From positions 6,367,001 to 6,431,000 of the forward strand of contig NZ_CP125380.1 in assembly GCF_034009455.1 (NCBI RefSeq): a stretch of DNA of 64,000 nt, given 5' to 3'. Below, piece after piece: positions 54,419-63,575 of this stretch. Position 1 is the first letter of the stretch, and each line of letters begins with the position of its first letter. Below the pieces are notes generated by a model. The model was not told the origin of the DNA. It ran no database searches and worked only from the letters and a program-made list of their open reading frames with translations. The DNA comes from Pseudomonas sp. P5_109 (lineage in GTDB: Bacteria > Pseudomonadota > Gammaproteobacteria > Pseudomonadales > Pseudomonadaceae). The position numbers were made by a program, and so were the translations under genes.

Positions 54419-55717
54419 ATGAAAGTCAAAGGCATCCGCTGGTGGATGGTCGGCCTTGTGACGGCCGGCCTGATGGTCAACTACCTGGCTCGCAATACCC
54501 TGTCAGTGGCCGCTCCGACCCTGATGAGCGAAATGAACATCTCCACCGAGCAGTACTCGCACATCGTCGTCGCGTGGCAGGTGTGTTATGCGCTGATGCA
54601 ACCGGTGGCCGGCTACATCATCGATGCCATCGGCACCAAAATGGGCTTCGCCATTTTCGCCTTTGCCTGGTCGATTGCCTGCGCGCTGGCAGCCCTGGCG
54701 ACCGGTTGGCAGGGCCTAGCCTTTGTCCGCGGCCTGCTTGGCCTGACCGAAGCGGCGGGTTTGCCGGCGGCGGTCAAGACGTCGACTGAATGGTTCCCGG
54801 CCAAAGAGCGCTCGGTGGCCATCGGCTGGTTCAACATTGGTTCGTCGATTGGTGCCGTACTGGCGCCGCCGCTGGTGGTCTGGGCGATCCTGCACAGCGG
54901 CTGGGAACTGGCGTTCCTGATCGTGGGCGGCCTGGGCGTGGCCTGGACTTTCCTGTGGATGGTCCTCTACAAGCACCCACGGGACCAGAAGCGCCTGAGC
55001 GACGAAGAACGCGACTACATCCTCAGCGGTCAGGAAGATCACTTCAAAGACACGGCCAAGCAAAAAGGCAACTGGAAAAAGATCATCGGCAGCCGCAACT
55101 TCTACGCCATCGCCAGTGCGCGCATGCTCTCCGAGCCGGCCTGGCAGACCTTCAACGCGTGGATTCCGCTGTACCTGATGACCGAACGGCACATGAACAT
55201 CAAAGAGATCGCGATGTTCGCCTGGCTGCCGTTCCTCGCCGCCGACCTCGGCTGCGTGCTCGGCGGTTACCTGAGCCCGTTCTTCCACAAGTACTGCAAC
55301 GTGTCGCTGTTCACCTCGCGCAAGATGGTCCTGCTGTTCGGCGCCTCGTGCATGATCGGCCCGGCCTGCATCGGCCTGGTCGCCAGCCCCTACACTGCGA
55401 TTGCGCTGCTGTGCATCGGCGGCTTCGCGCACCAGACCTTGTCCGGCGCGCTGTATGCGATCACCTCTGACTCGTTCGGCAAGAACGAAGTGGCCACCGC
55501 CACCGGCATGGGCGGCATGTTCGGTTACCTGGGCGCGGCCGCGTTCACCCTGGTGTTTGGCGTGATGGTGACCAAGATCGGCTACAGCCCGCTGTTCGTG
55601 GTACTGGCGATTTTCGACATCGTCGCTGCGTTCATCGTCTGGACCGTGGCCCGTGAGATCAAGCCACAGGCTGTTTCGGGGCCGCAAGCCGGGCAGACAC
55701 TGCAACCCGCCAGCTAA
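54419..55717 (+). CDS. MFS transporter, anion:cation symporter family (sugar-acid type)
   Basis: A 432-residue, twelve-helix permease of the ACS branch. It begins KGIRWWMVGLVTAGLMVNYL with the ARNTLSVAAPTL stretch, has FVRGLLGLTEAAGLPAAVKT and ends its helical core near residue 410. The sequence resembles ExuT/GudP-type hexuronate and glucarate carriers. The exact substrate is not readable. ATG at 54419 follows GGTGAAG. The promoter upstream carries a GntR-type operator, consistent with induction by a sugar acid. Confidence 0.87.
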   Translation: MKVKGIRWWMVGLVTAGLMVNYLARNTLSVAAPTLMSEMNISTEQYSHIVVAWQVCYALMQPVAGYIIDAIGTKMGFAIFAFAWSIACALAALATGWQGLAFVRGLLGLTEAAGLPAAVKTSTEWFPAKERSVAIGWFNIGSSIGAVLAPPLVVWAILHSGWELAFLIVGGLGVAWTFLWMVLYKHPRDQKRLSDEERDYILSGQEDHFKDTAKQKGNWKKIIGSRNFYAIASARMLSEPAWQTFNAWIPLYLMTERHMNIKEIAMFAWLPFLAADLGCVLGGYLSPFFHKYCNVSLFTSRKMVLLFGASCMIGPACIGLVASPYTAIALLCIGGFAHQTLSGALYAITSDSFGKNEVATATGMGGMFGYLGAAAFTLVFGVMVTKIGYSPLFVVLAIFDIVAAFIVWTVAREIKPQAVSGPQAGQTLQPAS

Positions 55718-55728
55718 AACGCAACCCC

Positions 55729-55830
55729 TGTAGGAGCGAGCCTGCTCGCGAAGGTCGTTAACGATGACGCTGGGCACCTGACACCAAGCGGCGCCCTCAG
55801 GTTTTTCGCGAGCAGGCTCGCTCCTACAGG
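55729..55830. repeat. REPIN (TGTAGGAGCGAGCCTGC type)
   Basis: Inverted pair CTGTAGGAGCGAGCCTGCTC ... GAGCAGGCTCGCTCCTACAG between the MFS and GST genes. Confidence 0.9.
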
Positions 55831-55900
55831 TGACGGTGATCTTGAGCTATCGCATCCACACGTTATGCTGCGTGACACCGCCACCGATCGAGACGCTGCC

Positions 55901-56530
55901 ATGTCCGCCCCGAGCATGACCCTGTACCACAACCCCCTTTCCCCCTTCGTTCGCAAAGTCATGGTGCTGCTGCACGAAACCGGTCAGCAAGACCGCGTGG
56001 CGTTGCAGACCAGCGTACTCACCCCGGTCAACCCCGACCTCACGCTGATCGAAGACAACCCCCTGGGCAAGATCCCGGCCCTGCGCCTGGCCGACGGCAA
56101 CATCATCCATGACAGCCGAGTCATCCTCGACTACCTCGATCAGCAGCACGTCGGCAACCCGCTGATCCCCCGCGAAGGCTCGGCTCGCTGGCGGCGCCTG
56201 ACGCTCGCTTCGCTGGCCGACGGGATCATGGACGCAGCCGTGCTGGTGCGCTACGAAGTCGCCCTGCGCGCCCCGGAAAAACACTGGGACGAATGGCTCG
56301 AGGGCCAGCGCGACAAGATCCGCCGTGCCCTGGCATTGCTGGAAAAGGACGCGATTGCCGAACTGACTTGCCACTTCGACGTGGCCGCGATCAGTGTGGC
56401 CTGTGCACTGGGTTACCTGGACCTGCGCCATCCGGATCTGGATTGGCGCACGGTGAACCCGCAGTTGGCGGCGTGGTATTTCGAAGTGAGTCAGCGGCCT
56501 TCGATGATTGCGACGATGCCCAAGGTTTAA
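55901..56530 (+). CDS. Glutathione S-transferase family protein
   Basis: A 209-residue protein with an N-terminal thioredoxin-like domain (TLYHNPLSPFVRKVMVLLHE, then the cis-Pro and Ser region GKIPALRLADGNIIHDSRVI) and a C-terminal helical domain. Start set at 55901; an earlier ATG at 55865 has no ribosome site, and a later one at 55916 is also possible. Substrate unknown. It may act alone, since a REPIN separates it from the MFS gene. Confidence 0.87.
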   Translation: MSAPSMTLYHNPLSPFVRKVMVLLHETGQQDRVALQTSVLTPVNPDLTLIEDNPLGKIPALRLADGNIIHDSRVILDYLDQQHVGNPLIPREGSARWRRLTLASLADGIMDAAVLVRYEVALRAPEKHWDEWLEGQRDKIRRALALLEKDAIAELTCHFDVAAISVACALGYLDLRHPDLDWRTVNPQLAAWYFEVSQRPSMIATMPKV

Positions 56531-56552
56531 ATCTTCGCTGACGGTACTGGCC

Positions 56553-56610
56553 TGTTCGCGAGCAGGCTCGCTCCCACCTTTGACTGTGGCCTCATGTGGG
56601 AGCGAGCTGG
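56553..56610. repeat. Degenerate REPIN
   Basis: Left arm TTCGCGAGCAGGCTCGCTCCCAC, right arm GTGGGAGCGAGCTGGATC that has lost its second half. Mixed features of the two main families. Confidence 0.75.
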
Positions 56611-56690
56611 ATCTAACGCAAACAACCCGGCAACCAGCGTCGCCAACACCCTCCCTTCTCGCTGATCCTCGCGCAACCCCAACGACCGGC

Positions 56691-58061
56691 TCATTCCACC
56701 GCTCCCACTTCAAACGCTACCGGCTTGGCCGCGTTCTGCCCGATTCCGTACCAGTCCAGCTTGCGGGTCAGCACCATGAACACGCCCAACAGACCGAACA
56801 GCAGCAATGAGCCCATCAGCAGTGCGTAATCCTCGGCGCTCAACACGCCATAAAGCAGGCCATACAACGCCGCCAGCCCCGCGGAGAAGCTCAACCCGTT
56901 CACGACGCTGCGCAGGACATGGCACACATAAAAACCGATCAACGACACGCAACCAGCCGCCGACAACAGATACGCCAGGCCAAAACCGATGTGCTCGGAC
57001 AACGACAGTAACAGCAGATAAAAGAACGCCAGGGCCACCCCCACCAGTGCGTATTGCACCGGGTGTACGGCCAGGCTTTTCAGTACTTCGAAGAGGAAAA
57101 AACCGGCGAACGTCAGGACGATGAACAGCAGCGCGTACTTGATCGCCCGGTCGCTTTTCAGGTACTGATCCACCGGGTCGATGAAGCTCACCCCGAAGCT
57201 GCGGCCGCTGAAGGCTGCGCAGTCACCGCCAGTGACGCAACTGCTCAAGGCCTCCTGCAAATTGGTAGAGAAGAACGACGCCTGCCAACTGGCGGTGAAC
57301 CCCTGATCGGTGACTTTACGCTGGGCCGGCAGATAGTTGCCGATGAAGCTTGGGTGAGGCCAGTCGGCACTCAACGAGACTGTACTGGTTTTACCCACCG
57401 GCAATACCTGCAACACGCCCGTGCCTTGCAGGCGCAGGTCAAACCCGAAATCCAGTTCCGCAGCCTGCTCAGTATTCAGCGCCGGCAGCGTCACGTGCAC
57501 GCCCTCACCCAGCCAGCCGACCTGGCTACCGGGAATGAAGTCCAGGCTCTGGCCGTCGAGTTCGAGTTTCAAGGCATTTTCGATACCACGGATATCGCTG
57601 ATGCCAACGGCGAGGAACGGCTGATCGAACCGGTAATCGGCAAAGTCCTCCTTGATACCGAGCCGCGCCGGCAGCGAAAAACGCCCACTGATGCGATTGT
57701 CGGCATGAAACAGCCGCGCCTGGTAAATCCCCCGGGAGCGCAACTCGGTCTGCACCTGGCCGTCGAGTTCGAAGCGTTCCGGCAGGAAATACAGACGACC
57801 GCGCTCTTCGCTGATGTCCTGATAACGCTCGTTGGTTTTTTCACGGGTCTTCCAGGTGCGCACCACTTTGCGATACGGCACCACCATCAACGGACCGCTG
57901 ACTTGCTGGCTGAAGCTGGAACTGCGGGCGATGTCGTCGAGCACGCCGTCACGCAGTTGCTGACGGTCACGTATCACGCCGTTGATCATCAGAAGCGGGA
58001 TCAGCAACAACAGAATCAACAGGGCAATTGCCCCAAGTTTTAGGGTCAGGCTACGGTTCAT
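56691..58061 (-). CDS. creD: Inner membrane protein CreD
   Basis: A 456-residue membrane protein, the target gene of the CreBC system. It has one N-terminal helix (~6-28, LTLKLGAIALLILLLLIPLL), a periplasmic domain of ~280 residues starting VIRDRQQLRDGVLDDIARSS, and five to six C-terminal helices. This fits CreD in length and sequence. In Pseudomonas CreD affects envelope integrity and beta-lactam response. It is 94 bases downstream of creC. No clear cre-tag direct repeat (TTCAC spaced by six) was found before it. Confidence 0.93.
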   Translation of the reverse strand: MNRSLTLKLGAIALLILLLLIPLLMINGVIRDRQQLRDGVLDDIARSSSFSQQVSGPLMVVPYRKVVRTWKTREKTNERYQDISEERGRLYFLPERFELDGQVQTELRSRGIYQARLFHADNRISGRFSLPARLGIKEDFADYRFDQPFLAVGISDIRGIENALKLELDGQSLDFIPGSQVGWLGEGVHVTLPALNTEQAAELDFGFDLRLQGTGVLQVLPVGKTSTVSLSADWPHPSFIGNYLPAQRKVTDQGFTASWQASFFSTNLQEALSSCVTGGDCAAFSGRSFGVSFIDPVDQYLKSDRAIKYALLFIVLTFAGFFLFEVLKSLAVHPVQYALVGVALAFFYLLLLSLSEHIGFGLAYLLSAAGCVSLIGFYVCHVLRSVVNGLSFSAGLAALYGLLYGVLSAEDYALLMGSLLLFGLLGVFMVLTRKLDWYGIGQNAAKPVAFEVGAVE

Positions 58062-58155
58062 GGGACTCTCCCTGTTTTGGATGGGGAAAGTCTGGGTTGG
58101 CTGTGTGAGGAATGAATGGAGGGAATGTGGAGACTTTGTGGAGACTGGGCCAGCC

Positions 58156-59574
58156 CTAAGGCAGGCGCACTGTCACTTGCACTCCGCCGTCGACATTCCC
58201 GATGCTCAGGGTGCCGCCATGCAGCTTGACCACTTCCTCGACAAAGTTCAGCCCAAGCCCGGTGCTTTTGCGCCCGCTGTCCGGCCTCGGCAGTGAGTAG
58301 AAACGCTCGCTCAGCCTTGGCAACGCATAGTCTGGAATGGCCTCGGCCTGATTGAACAGCTTGAACTCGACCTGCCCGCCCATTCGCTGGGCACTGAGGC
58401 GCACCAAGCCTTGGGGCGGGGTGAAGTCCAGGGCGTTTTCCAACAGGTTGCCCAATGCTTGCCGCAACAGGAACGGCTCGCCACTGAGCGTCAGATCGGC
58501 GGCAATCGTCTGCTCCACCTGCAACTGACGGGTTTCGATTCGCGCCGCCTGGGCACTCAGCAATTCACTCACCAATGCCGCCAGCGGCACGTCGACGCGT
58601 TCCTCCAGGCCCTGGCGCTGTTCGACTAGCGCCAGATTCAGCAAGCGCTCGATCAACTGCTGCATGCGCACACTTTCGCTATCGATGTTGCCAACGAAGC
58701 GTTGCCGCTGAGCCGGAGGCATATCGCCTTGCAACAGTTCCGCCGCGCCACGAATCGCTGCCAGCGGACTCTTCAGCTCATGGGTCAAGGTGTGCACGTA
58801 ACGCTCGACATAGGCCTTGCCCTCAAGCTGCGTGCGCATCTGCTCCACCGCCGTGGCCAACTGATCCAGTTCACCGCCACGATAGTGTGGCACTTCAACC
58901 CGCCGACCCTCACTGACGCCTTGAGCGTACGCCGTCAGTTTGCGCAGGGCGCGACTCAGCCACCAGGACAACACCGCGCCGAACAGCAAACCGAGTCCGA
59001 TCAGTCCGGCGCCATAGGCGAGCAATCGGCGTTCGGTGCGATCCACATAAGGCTGTAGCGAACTGTTGGGCTTGGCCACGGAGACCACGCCGATGATCTG
59101 GCCGCTGTCGCGAATCGGCGCACCGACGTGCATCACCGAAGACCCCGGATCGTTCGGGTCACTGCGCGTGGAGCGAGCACCGTATTCACCGCGCAGGGTC
59201 AGGTACACGTCATTCCAGCGCGAATAGTCCTGCCCCACCGCCGCCCCGCTGGAATCCAGCACGACGATACCCTTGGCGTCAGTGACGTAGATGCGGTGGT
59301 TGACCTGGTTCTTCGGCAAGCCCCAGATTTTCGCCGCAGGCTGGCGCTCACCATAGGCCTTGAGTAGCTCCGGCCAGCGGCTCTGGTTGAGGGTGCCGGC
59401 CTTGAAGTCATCGCGCAGGATCTCGGCCATCAGGTTGGCGGTATCGACCAGGGTTTCTTCGGTGGACTGGCGAACGCCGGGGCGGATTTCTTGCACGACC
59501 GTGTTGAGCACGAAGTAGCCCGTCAGGCCGATGAACAGGGCGTAGACCAGGAAAATCCGGATTCCCAGCGACAT
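58156..59574 (-). CDS. creC: CreC sensor histidine kinase
   Basis: A 472-residue membrane kinase. Two membrane helices (~5-25 and ~180-200) flank a periplasmic sensor domain. A HAMP region follows, then the H-box HELKSPLAAIRGAAELL (~residue 265) and an ATPase domain with N, G1 (DSGRKSTGLGL) and G2 boxes. The start at 59574 overlaps the creB stop by one base; the longer frame from 59778 runs through creB and is rejected. Confidence 0.95.
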   Translation of the reverse strand: MSLGIRIFLVYALFIGLTGYFVLNTVVQEIRPGVRQSTEETLVDTANLMAEILRDDFKAGTLNQSRWPELLKAYGERQPAAKIWGLPKNQVNHRIYVTDAKGIVVLDSSGAAVGQDYSRWNDVYLTLRGEYGARSTRSDPNDPGSSVMHVGAPIRDSGQIIGVVSVAKPNSSLQPYVDRTERRLLAYGAGLIGLGLLFGAVLSWWLSRALRKLTAYAQGVSEGRRVEVPHYRGGELDQLATAVEQMRTQLEGKAYVERYVHTLTHELKSPLAAIRGAAELLQGDMPPAQRQRFVGNIDSESVRMQQLIERLLNLALVEQRQGLEERVDVPLAALVSELLSAQAARIETRQLQVEQTIAADLTLSGEPFLLRQALGNLLENALDFTPPQGLVRLSAQRMGGQVEFKLFNQAEAIPDYALPRLSERFYSLPRPDSGRKSTGLGLNFVEEVVKLHGGTLSIGNVDGGVQVTVRLP

Positions 59575-60254
59575 CAGCTGTGTCCCGGGTTGTAGCTGTA
59601 GCCGAGGCCACGGTGGGTTTGGATCGGTTCGGCATCGGCCTTCACCAATCGCAACTTGGCGCGCACACTCTTGATGTGGCTGTCGATGCTGCGCTCGTAA
59701 CCGGCGTCGGCGGCCACGCCCACCGCATCGAGCAACTGTTCGCGGCTGAAGACGCGTTCGGGCTGCTCCAACAGGCATTGCAGCAGACGGAATTCATGGC
59801 GGGTCAGGGTCAGCAGTTGACCGCGATAACTGATTTGCACGCGTTCGCCATCGATGCGGAACAGCTCCGTCGACGGTTCGCTCACCGGGCGGGGTGCCAT
59901 GCGCTTGAGAATCGCCCGAACCCGCGCCGCCACCTCCCGGGGGCTGAACGGCTTGACCACGTAATCATCCGCGCCGATTTCCAGGCCCACGACGCGATCG
60001 ATCTCGCCATCCCGGGCACTGAGGAACATCACCGGCACTTCACTGAAGCGCCGCAGTTGCTTGCAGGTTTCGAAGCCGCTGATGTCCGGCAGGCCGATAT
60101 CGAGAATGATCAGATCGGCCGGGGTCTGGCGCTGATGCTCCAGCGCCGCCGCGCCGAGGCTCAGCCAGGTGGTGCTGAAGCCCTCGCCTTGCAGGGCGAA
60201 AATCAGGGTGTCGGCAATGGCCGCTTCGTCTTCGACAATCAGGATATGAGGCAT
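59574..60254 (-). CDS. creB: CreB response regulator
   Basis: A 226-residue OmpR/PhoB-type regulator. The receiver has acidic residues in ILIVEDEAAIADT, the phospho-acceptor in LIILDIGLPDISG (~Asp54) and Lys in DYVVKPFSPREV (~104). The winged-helix DNA-binding domain follows (LTRHEFRLLQCLLEQPERVF). It activates creD and related genes through CreC or acetyl phosphate in other bacteria. It lies 59 bases after the retropepsin-like gene. Confidence 0.95.
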   Translation of the reverse strand: MPHILIVEDEAAIADTLIFALQGEGFSTTWLSLGAAALEHQRQTPADLIILDIGLPDISGFETCKQLRRFSEVPVMFLSARDGEIDRVVGLEIGADDYVVKPFSPREVAARVRAILKRMAPRPVSEPSTELFRIDGERVQISYRGQLLTLTRHEFRLLQCLLEQPERVFSREQLLDAVGVAADAGYERSIDSHIKSVRAKLRLVKADAEPIQTHRGLGYSYNPGHS

Positions 60255-60313
60255 GGCGTCCTAGCCCGGCAGGGATGTGGGCGAACGGTGCCCCAAGCCT
60301 CAGACCCCGTCAA

Positions 60314-60820
60314 TCAGCAATCGGGCTTGTCCGCCGTAAACCGCCGGGCCGGATTCACCGCAGCGCCAAACTCACGCAAGGCCTTGGCGCCAATCAGCAA
60401 CGGGTAGTTGAAGCTGCTGCGGTCGGTGAGGTTGACCTCCACGGTGCGCTTGACGTTGCCCAGGCACAGTTCCAGATCGACCACCGGGCGCATCGTCGGC
60501 GCGACGACTTCGTTGTCCTCTTCGTCCTCTTCGGAACGGGTCTTGATCTTGCTGATGCGCGCGACCTTGTGTTCGTAGACCTGGTTGCTCGCATCCTTGG
60601 TGCCGAGGCGGAAGCGCACCCAGTCTTCACCGCCACGCTTGAAGGTTTCGATGTCCCTGGCCGACAGCGACGCGGTCAGGGCGCCGGTGTCCATTTTGGC
60701 CTTGAGGACTTGCCCGCCGATTTCCGGCAGGGCGATGTATTCGTAACGCCCGTACAGGGTCGGCTCGGCGGCCATGACCGGCAGGGCGATAAGGGAGAGC
60801 ACTGCAAGGAGGGATTTCAC
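60314..60820 (-). CDS. Retropepsin-like putative protease (PF05618 family), exported
   Basis: A 168-residue protein. The signal peptide covers ~1-18 (SLLAVLSLIALPVMAAEP). The rest is the retropepsin-like family once called ATP-dependent zinc protease; the catalytic-type motif is AKMDTGALTASLSA (~42-55). The acidic stretch SEEDEEDNE (~96-104) is an insert. Its relatives include RimB, linked to the RimK ligase, and exported forms of unknown substrate. It is encoded just before creB in the same direction, so it may be in the cre operon. Confidence 0.85.
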   Translation of the reverse strand: MKSLLAVLSLIALPVMAAEPTLYGRYEYIALPEIGGQVLKAKMDTGALTASLSARDIETFKRGGEDWVRFRLGTKDASNQVYEHKVARISKIKTRSEEDEEDNEVVAPTMRPVVDLELCLGNVKRTVEVNLTDRSSFNYPLLIGAKALREFGAAVNPARRFTADKPDC

Positions 60821-60901
60821 GTAATGGGCTTCCTTGGGAATATGGGCGTCGATCGCGGGATTTTAGACAGTCAGCCCGCTATTCGTTCGCCTTGAGTTCG
60901 C

Positions 60902-60970
60902 TTCGCGAGCAAGCCCGCTCCCACAATGGACTGCAGTGAACCACCTGTGGGAGCGGGCTTGCCCGCGAAG
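60902..60970. repeat. REPIN (GTGGGAGCGGGCTTG type)
   Basis: Inverted pair TTCGCGAGCAAGCCCGCTCCC ... GGGAGCGGGCTTGCCCGCGAA in the divergent gap before the acyltransferase gene. Confidence 0.9.
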
Positions 60971-61116
60971 AGGCCAGATCAAACACTGCAACACTATGGC
61001 CGATCCGATTTCACCCCAGCATAACGCCGCAAAAGTGAAACATTCGTCACCGCCGATTTGGCCTGTCGCCCGAAGCTGCTTATCATGGCGCGCCCAACCG
61101 CTTGCACGAGTGATTT

Positions 61117-62004
61117 ATGCGCCGCCTGCTCACCGGCTGTTTCGTGACCCTGCTGCTTTTGCTCAATACCCTGGTCCTGATCGGGCCGTTGATGGTGTTT
61201 GCCCTGCTCAAACTGATCCTGCCCGGCCGCTTTCGCGATTACGCCTCATGGGCGGTGATGTGGATCGCCGAGACCTGGTCGGAATTCGACAAGCTGATTT
61301 TCCGCCTGTGTATCCCCACCCAATGGGACATCCGTGGCGGTGACGATCTGCGCCGCGATACCTCGTATCTGGTGATCAGCAACCATCAATCCTGGGTCGA
61401 CATCCCGGCGCTGATCCAGACGCTGAACCGGCGCACGCCGTTCTTCAAATTCTTCCTCAAGAAAGAGCTGATCTGGGTGCCTTTCCTCGGCCTGGCGTGG
61501 TGGGCGCTGGATTACCCGTTCATGAAGCGCTACAGCAAGGCGTTCCTGGCCAAGCACCCGGAACTGGCGGGCAAAGATCTGGAGATCACCAGACAAGCCT
61601 GCGAGCTGTTCAAGCGCCAACCGGTGACGGTGGTCAACTATCTGGAAGGTACGCGTTTCACTGCAGTGAAAAGCGCTCAACAGCAGTCGCCATTCACTCA
61701 CTTGCTCAAGCCCAAGGCCGGCGGGGTGGCCTTTGTGCTGGCCGCGATGGGCGAACAACTGGACGCCGTTCTCGATGTGACGGTGGTTTACCCGCAGCAG
61801 AAGATTCCGGGGTTCTGGGACTTGATCAGCGGCAATGTGCCAAGGGTCATCATCGACATAAAGACCCGCGAACTCGACCCGACGCTGTGGCAGGGCGATT
61901 ACGAAAACGATCCGCTGTTTCGCGAAAAAATCCAGAACTGGGTCAACCAGCTCTGGATCGAGAAGGACCAGCGCATCGACGCCTTGCGCGCCGAGCCTCG
62001 CTGA
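61117..62004 (+). CDS. PlsC-type acyltransferase (YihG-like)
   Basis: A 295-residue membrane acyltransferase. One or two N-terminal helices (~8-33) precede the PlsC domain: the HX4D motif as NHQSWVD (His90, Asp95), block III as NYLEGTRFT (~residue 180), and a block IV-like GGVAFVLAAMG. It would acylate lysophosphatidate or a related lipid; length and motif spacing fit the YihG branch. It converges with the DUF2780 gene with one base between stop codons. Confidence 0.88.
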   Translation: MRRLLTGCFVTLLLLLNTLVLIGPLMVFALLKLILPGRFRDYASWAVMWIAETWSEFDKLIFRLCIPTQWDIRGGDDLRRDTSYLVISNHQSWVDIPALIQTLNRRTPFFKFFLKKELIWVPFLGLAWWALDYPFMKRYSKAFLAKHPELAGKDLEITRQACELFKRQPVTVVNYLEGTRFTAVKSAQQQSPFTHLLKPKAGGVAFVLAAMGEQLDAVLDVTVVYPQQKIPGFWDLISGNVPRVIIDIKTRELDPTLWQGDYENDPLFREKIQNWVNQLWIEKDQRIDALRAEPR

Positions 62005-62005
62005 A

Positions 62006-62563
62006 TCAGCTACCGGCGGTGCCGGCGCCCCAGATGCTGCCCAGGCTGCCCAGCAACGAACCGCCGACGCCCTGCTGGCCGAAGTATTGCAGGAGCACCG
62101 GAGCAAACTGGCCGATCATGCCGCTGTCCATGCCCAGGGCGCTGAAGGCGTTGTTCAGGTCGTTGGTGTCCTTGACGTTGCCCAGGGCGTTATCCAGCCC
62201 TGCCGCTTTGCCGCTGGAACCGAGCAGGCCGGCCAGCGCGCCCAACTCACCGCCGCCCGAGAGCATGTCGATGCCCGGCACGCTTTTGGCCAGTTCCGAG
62301 TAATCGGTCGAACTCAACTGATTCTTCGCCAGCCCCAGCATCGCCCCGGCACCGCCAACGGCTTGCTGTGGGGTGATGTTCAATTGACTGAGCGTGCTCA
62401 GCAGGTCGGCTGTCTGCGGCGTTGGTGCGGCAGTCGCAGCCGCGTCACCGCCCTGCATGCCCGCAATCGCGCTGGCCGCATCGCTCAGGTTGAACTGTGC
62501 AAAGGCCGGACTGACCGCCAGGGTCAAGAGCGATGCCAGGGCAAAACCGCGTAAAACCTTCAT
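62006..62563 (-). CDS. DUF2780 exported protein
   Basis: A 185-residue protein with a signal peptide (~1-22, ending SPAFAQF). The rest is Ala/Gly/Leu/Ser-rich and contains the DUF2780 pattern: LLSTLSQLNITPQQAVGGAG, then SVPGIDML and LGMDSGMIGQFAPVLLQYFG. Function unknown. It is convergent with the acyltransferase gene. Confidence 0.85.
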   Translation of the reverse strand: MKVLRGFALASLLTLAVSPAFAQFNLSDAASAIAGMQGGDAAATAAPTPQTADLLSTLSQLNITPQQAVGGAGAMLGLAKNQLSSTDYSELAKSVPGIDMLSGGGELGALAGLLGSSGKAAGLDNALGNVKDTNDLNNAFSALGMDSGMIGQFAPVLLQYFGQQGVGGSLLGSLGSIWGAGTAGS

Positions 62564-62650
62564 TCAGACATCCTCTATGAACACCGCCCGGCAATGGGCG
62601 GCGAAAAACTGTGCATTGGACTGGTATCCCCGAGGATTGTTCCCAGCCCC

Positions 62651-62752
62651 CTGTAGGAGCGAGCTCGCTCGCGATGAACGTTAACGATAACGCGTACTTC
62701 CTGGATTAACGCGTTGGCCTGGAGTCCATCGCGAGCAAGCTCGCTCCTACAG
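62651..62752. repeat. REPIN (TGTAGGAGCGAGCTCGC variant)
   Basis: Inverted pair TGTAGGAGCGAGCTCGCTCGCGA ... TCGCGAGCAAGCTCGCTCCTACA between the DUF2780 and fasciclin genes. Confidence 0.9.
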
Positions 62753-62849
62753 GAAAAATTCCCGCGCCCTGCATCCAGTCTGACGTCTCCCGCGTATATC
62801 AAGCACGGACAGACACTCCTGGCCGATTCTCATCACAAGGATCATCACC

Positions 62850-63443
62850 ATGAAACGCACTTCGATCAAAACGCCATTGATTGCCAGCCTGCTGACCCTG
62901 GCCCTTGGTGGCGGACTCGTCCTGAACACCGCGCTAGCGGCGGACATGGGCCACGACACCGTCACGGTCGGTGGCCAGGCCATGCTACCGAGCAAGGACA
63001 TCGTCGATAACGCAGTGAACTCCGCCGATCACACCACCCTGGTGGCCGCGGTAAAAGCCGCCGGCCTGGTCGACACCCTCAAGGGTAAAGGCCCGTTCAC
63101 CGTGTTCGCCCCGGTCAATTCGGCCTTCACCGCCCTGCCCGCCGGTACCGTCGACACCCTGCTCAAACCGGCCAACAAGGCCACGCTGACCCACCTCCTC
63201 ACCTACCACGTGGTCGCCGGAAAACTCGACATGATGACCCTGGCCGAGAAGATCAGGGCCGGTGGTGGCAAGGCCGAACTGACGACGGTTGCCGGCGGCA
63301 AACTGTGGGCAATGATGAACGGCCCGCACAACATCACCATCAAGGATGAAAAGGGCGACGTCGCGGACATCACCACCTATGACGTGTACCAGTCCAACGG
63401 GGTGATACAGGTCATCGACAAGGTGCTGATGCCGAAAAGCTGA
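62850..63443 (+). CDS. Fasciclin-domain exported protein
   Basis: A 197-residue periplasmic or surface protein. The signal peptide covers ~1-31 (SLLTLALGGGLVLNTALAAD). One FAS1 domain spans ~55-195, with H1 FTVFAPVNSAFTALP and H2 NGVIQVIDKVLMP. FAS1 domains act in adhesion or ligand binding. In many proteobacteria such genes lie next to an ECF sigma/anti-sigma pair; a sigma gene follows here. Confidence 0.92.
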   Translation: MKRTSIKTPLIASLLTLALGGGLVLNTALAADMGHDTVTVGGQAMLPSKDIVDNAVNSADHTTLVAAVKAAGLVDTLKGKGPFTVFAPVNSAFTALPAGTVDTLLKPANKATLTHLLTYHVVAGKLDMMTLAEKIRAGGGKAELTTVAGGKLWAMMNGPHNITIKDEKGDVADITTYDVYQSNGVIQVIDKVLMPKS

Positions 63444-63503
63444 GCCATACCGCCGTCCCCGCGCTTAGGGGCCGGCGGTACTCCCGGGGTGTTCGCCGTG
63501 AAT

Positions 63504-63528
63504 GGAACAACTGCGCACCGTGAACTAA
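63504..63528 (+). promoter_or_regulatory. Candidate ECF-type promoter before the sigma gene
   Basis: GGAAC (63504-63508), 16 bases, CTAA (63525-63528). The GGAAC -35 box is typical of ECF sigma promoters and would suit autoregulation. It lies inside any protein begun at the upstream GTG 63498. Confidence 0.35.
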
Positions 63529-63575
63529 CCTCTGCCTGCAACCGGCCCCTTGCCCCGCTTTCCGGGAGAACCGCT

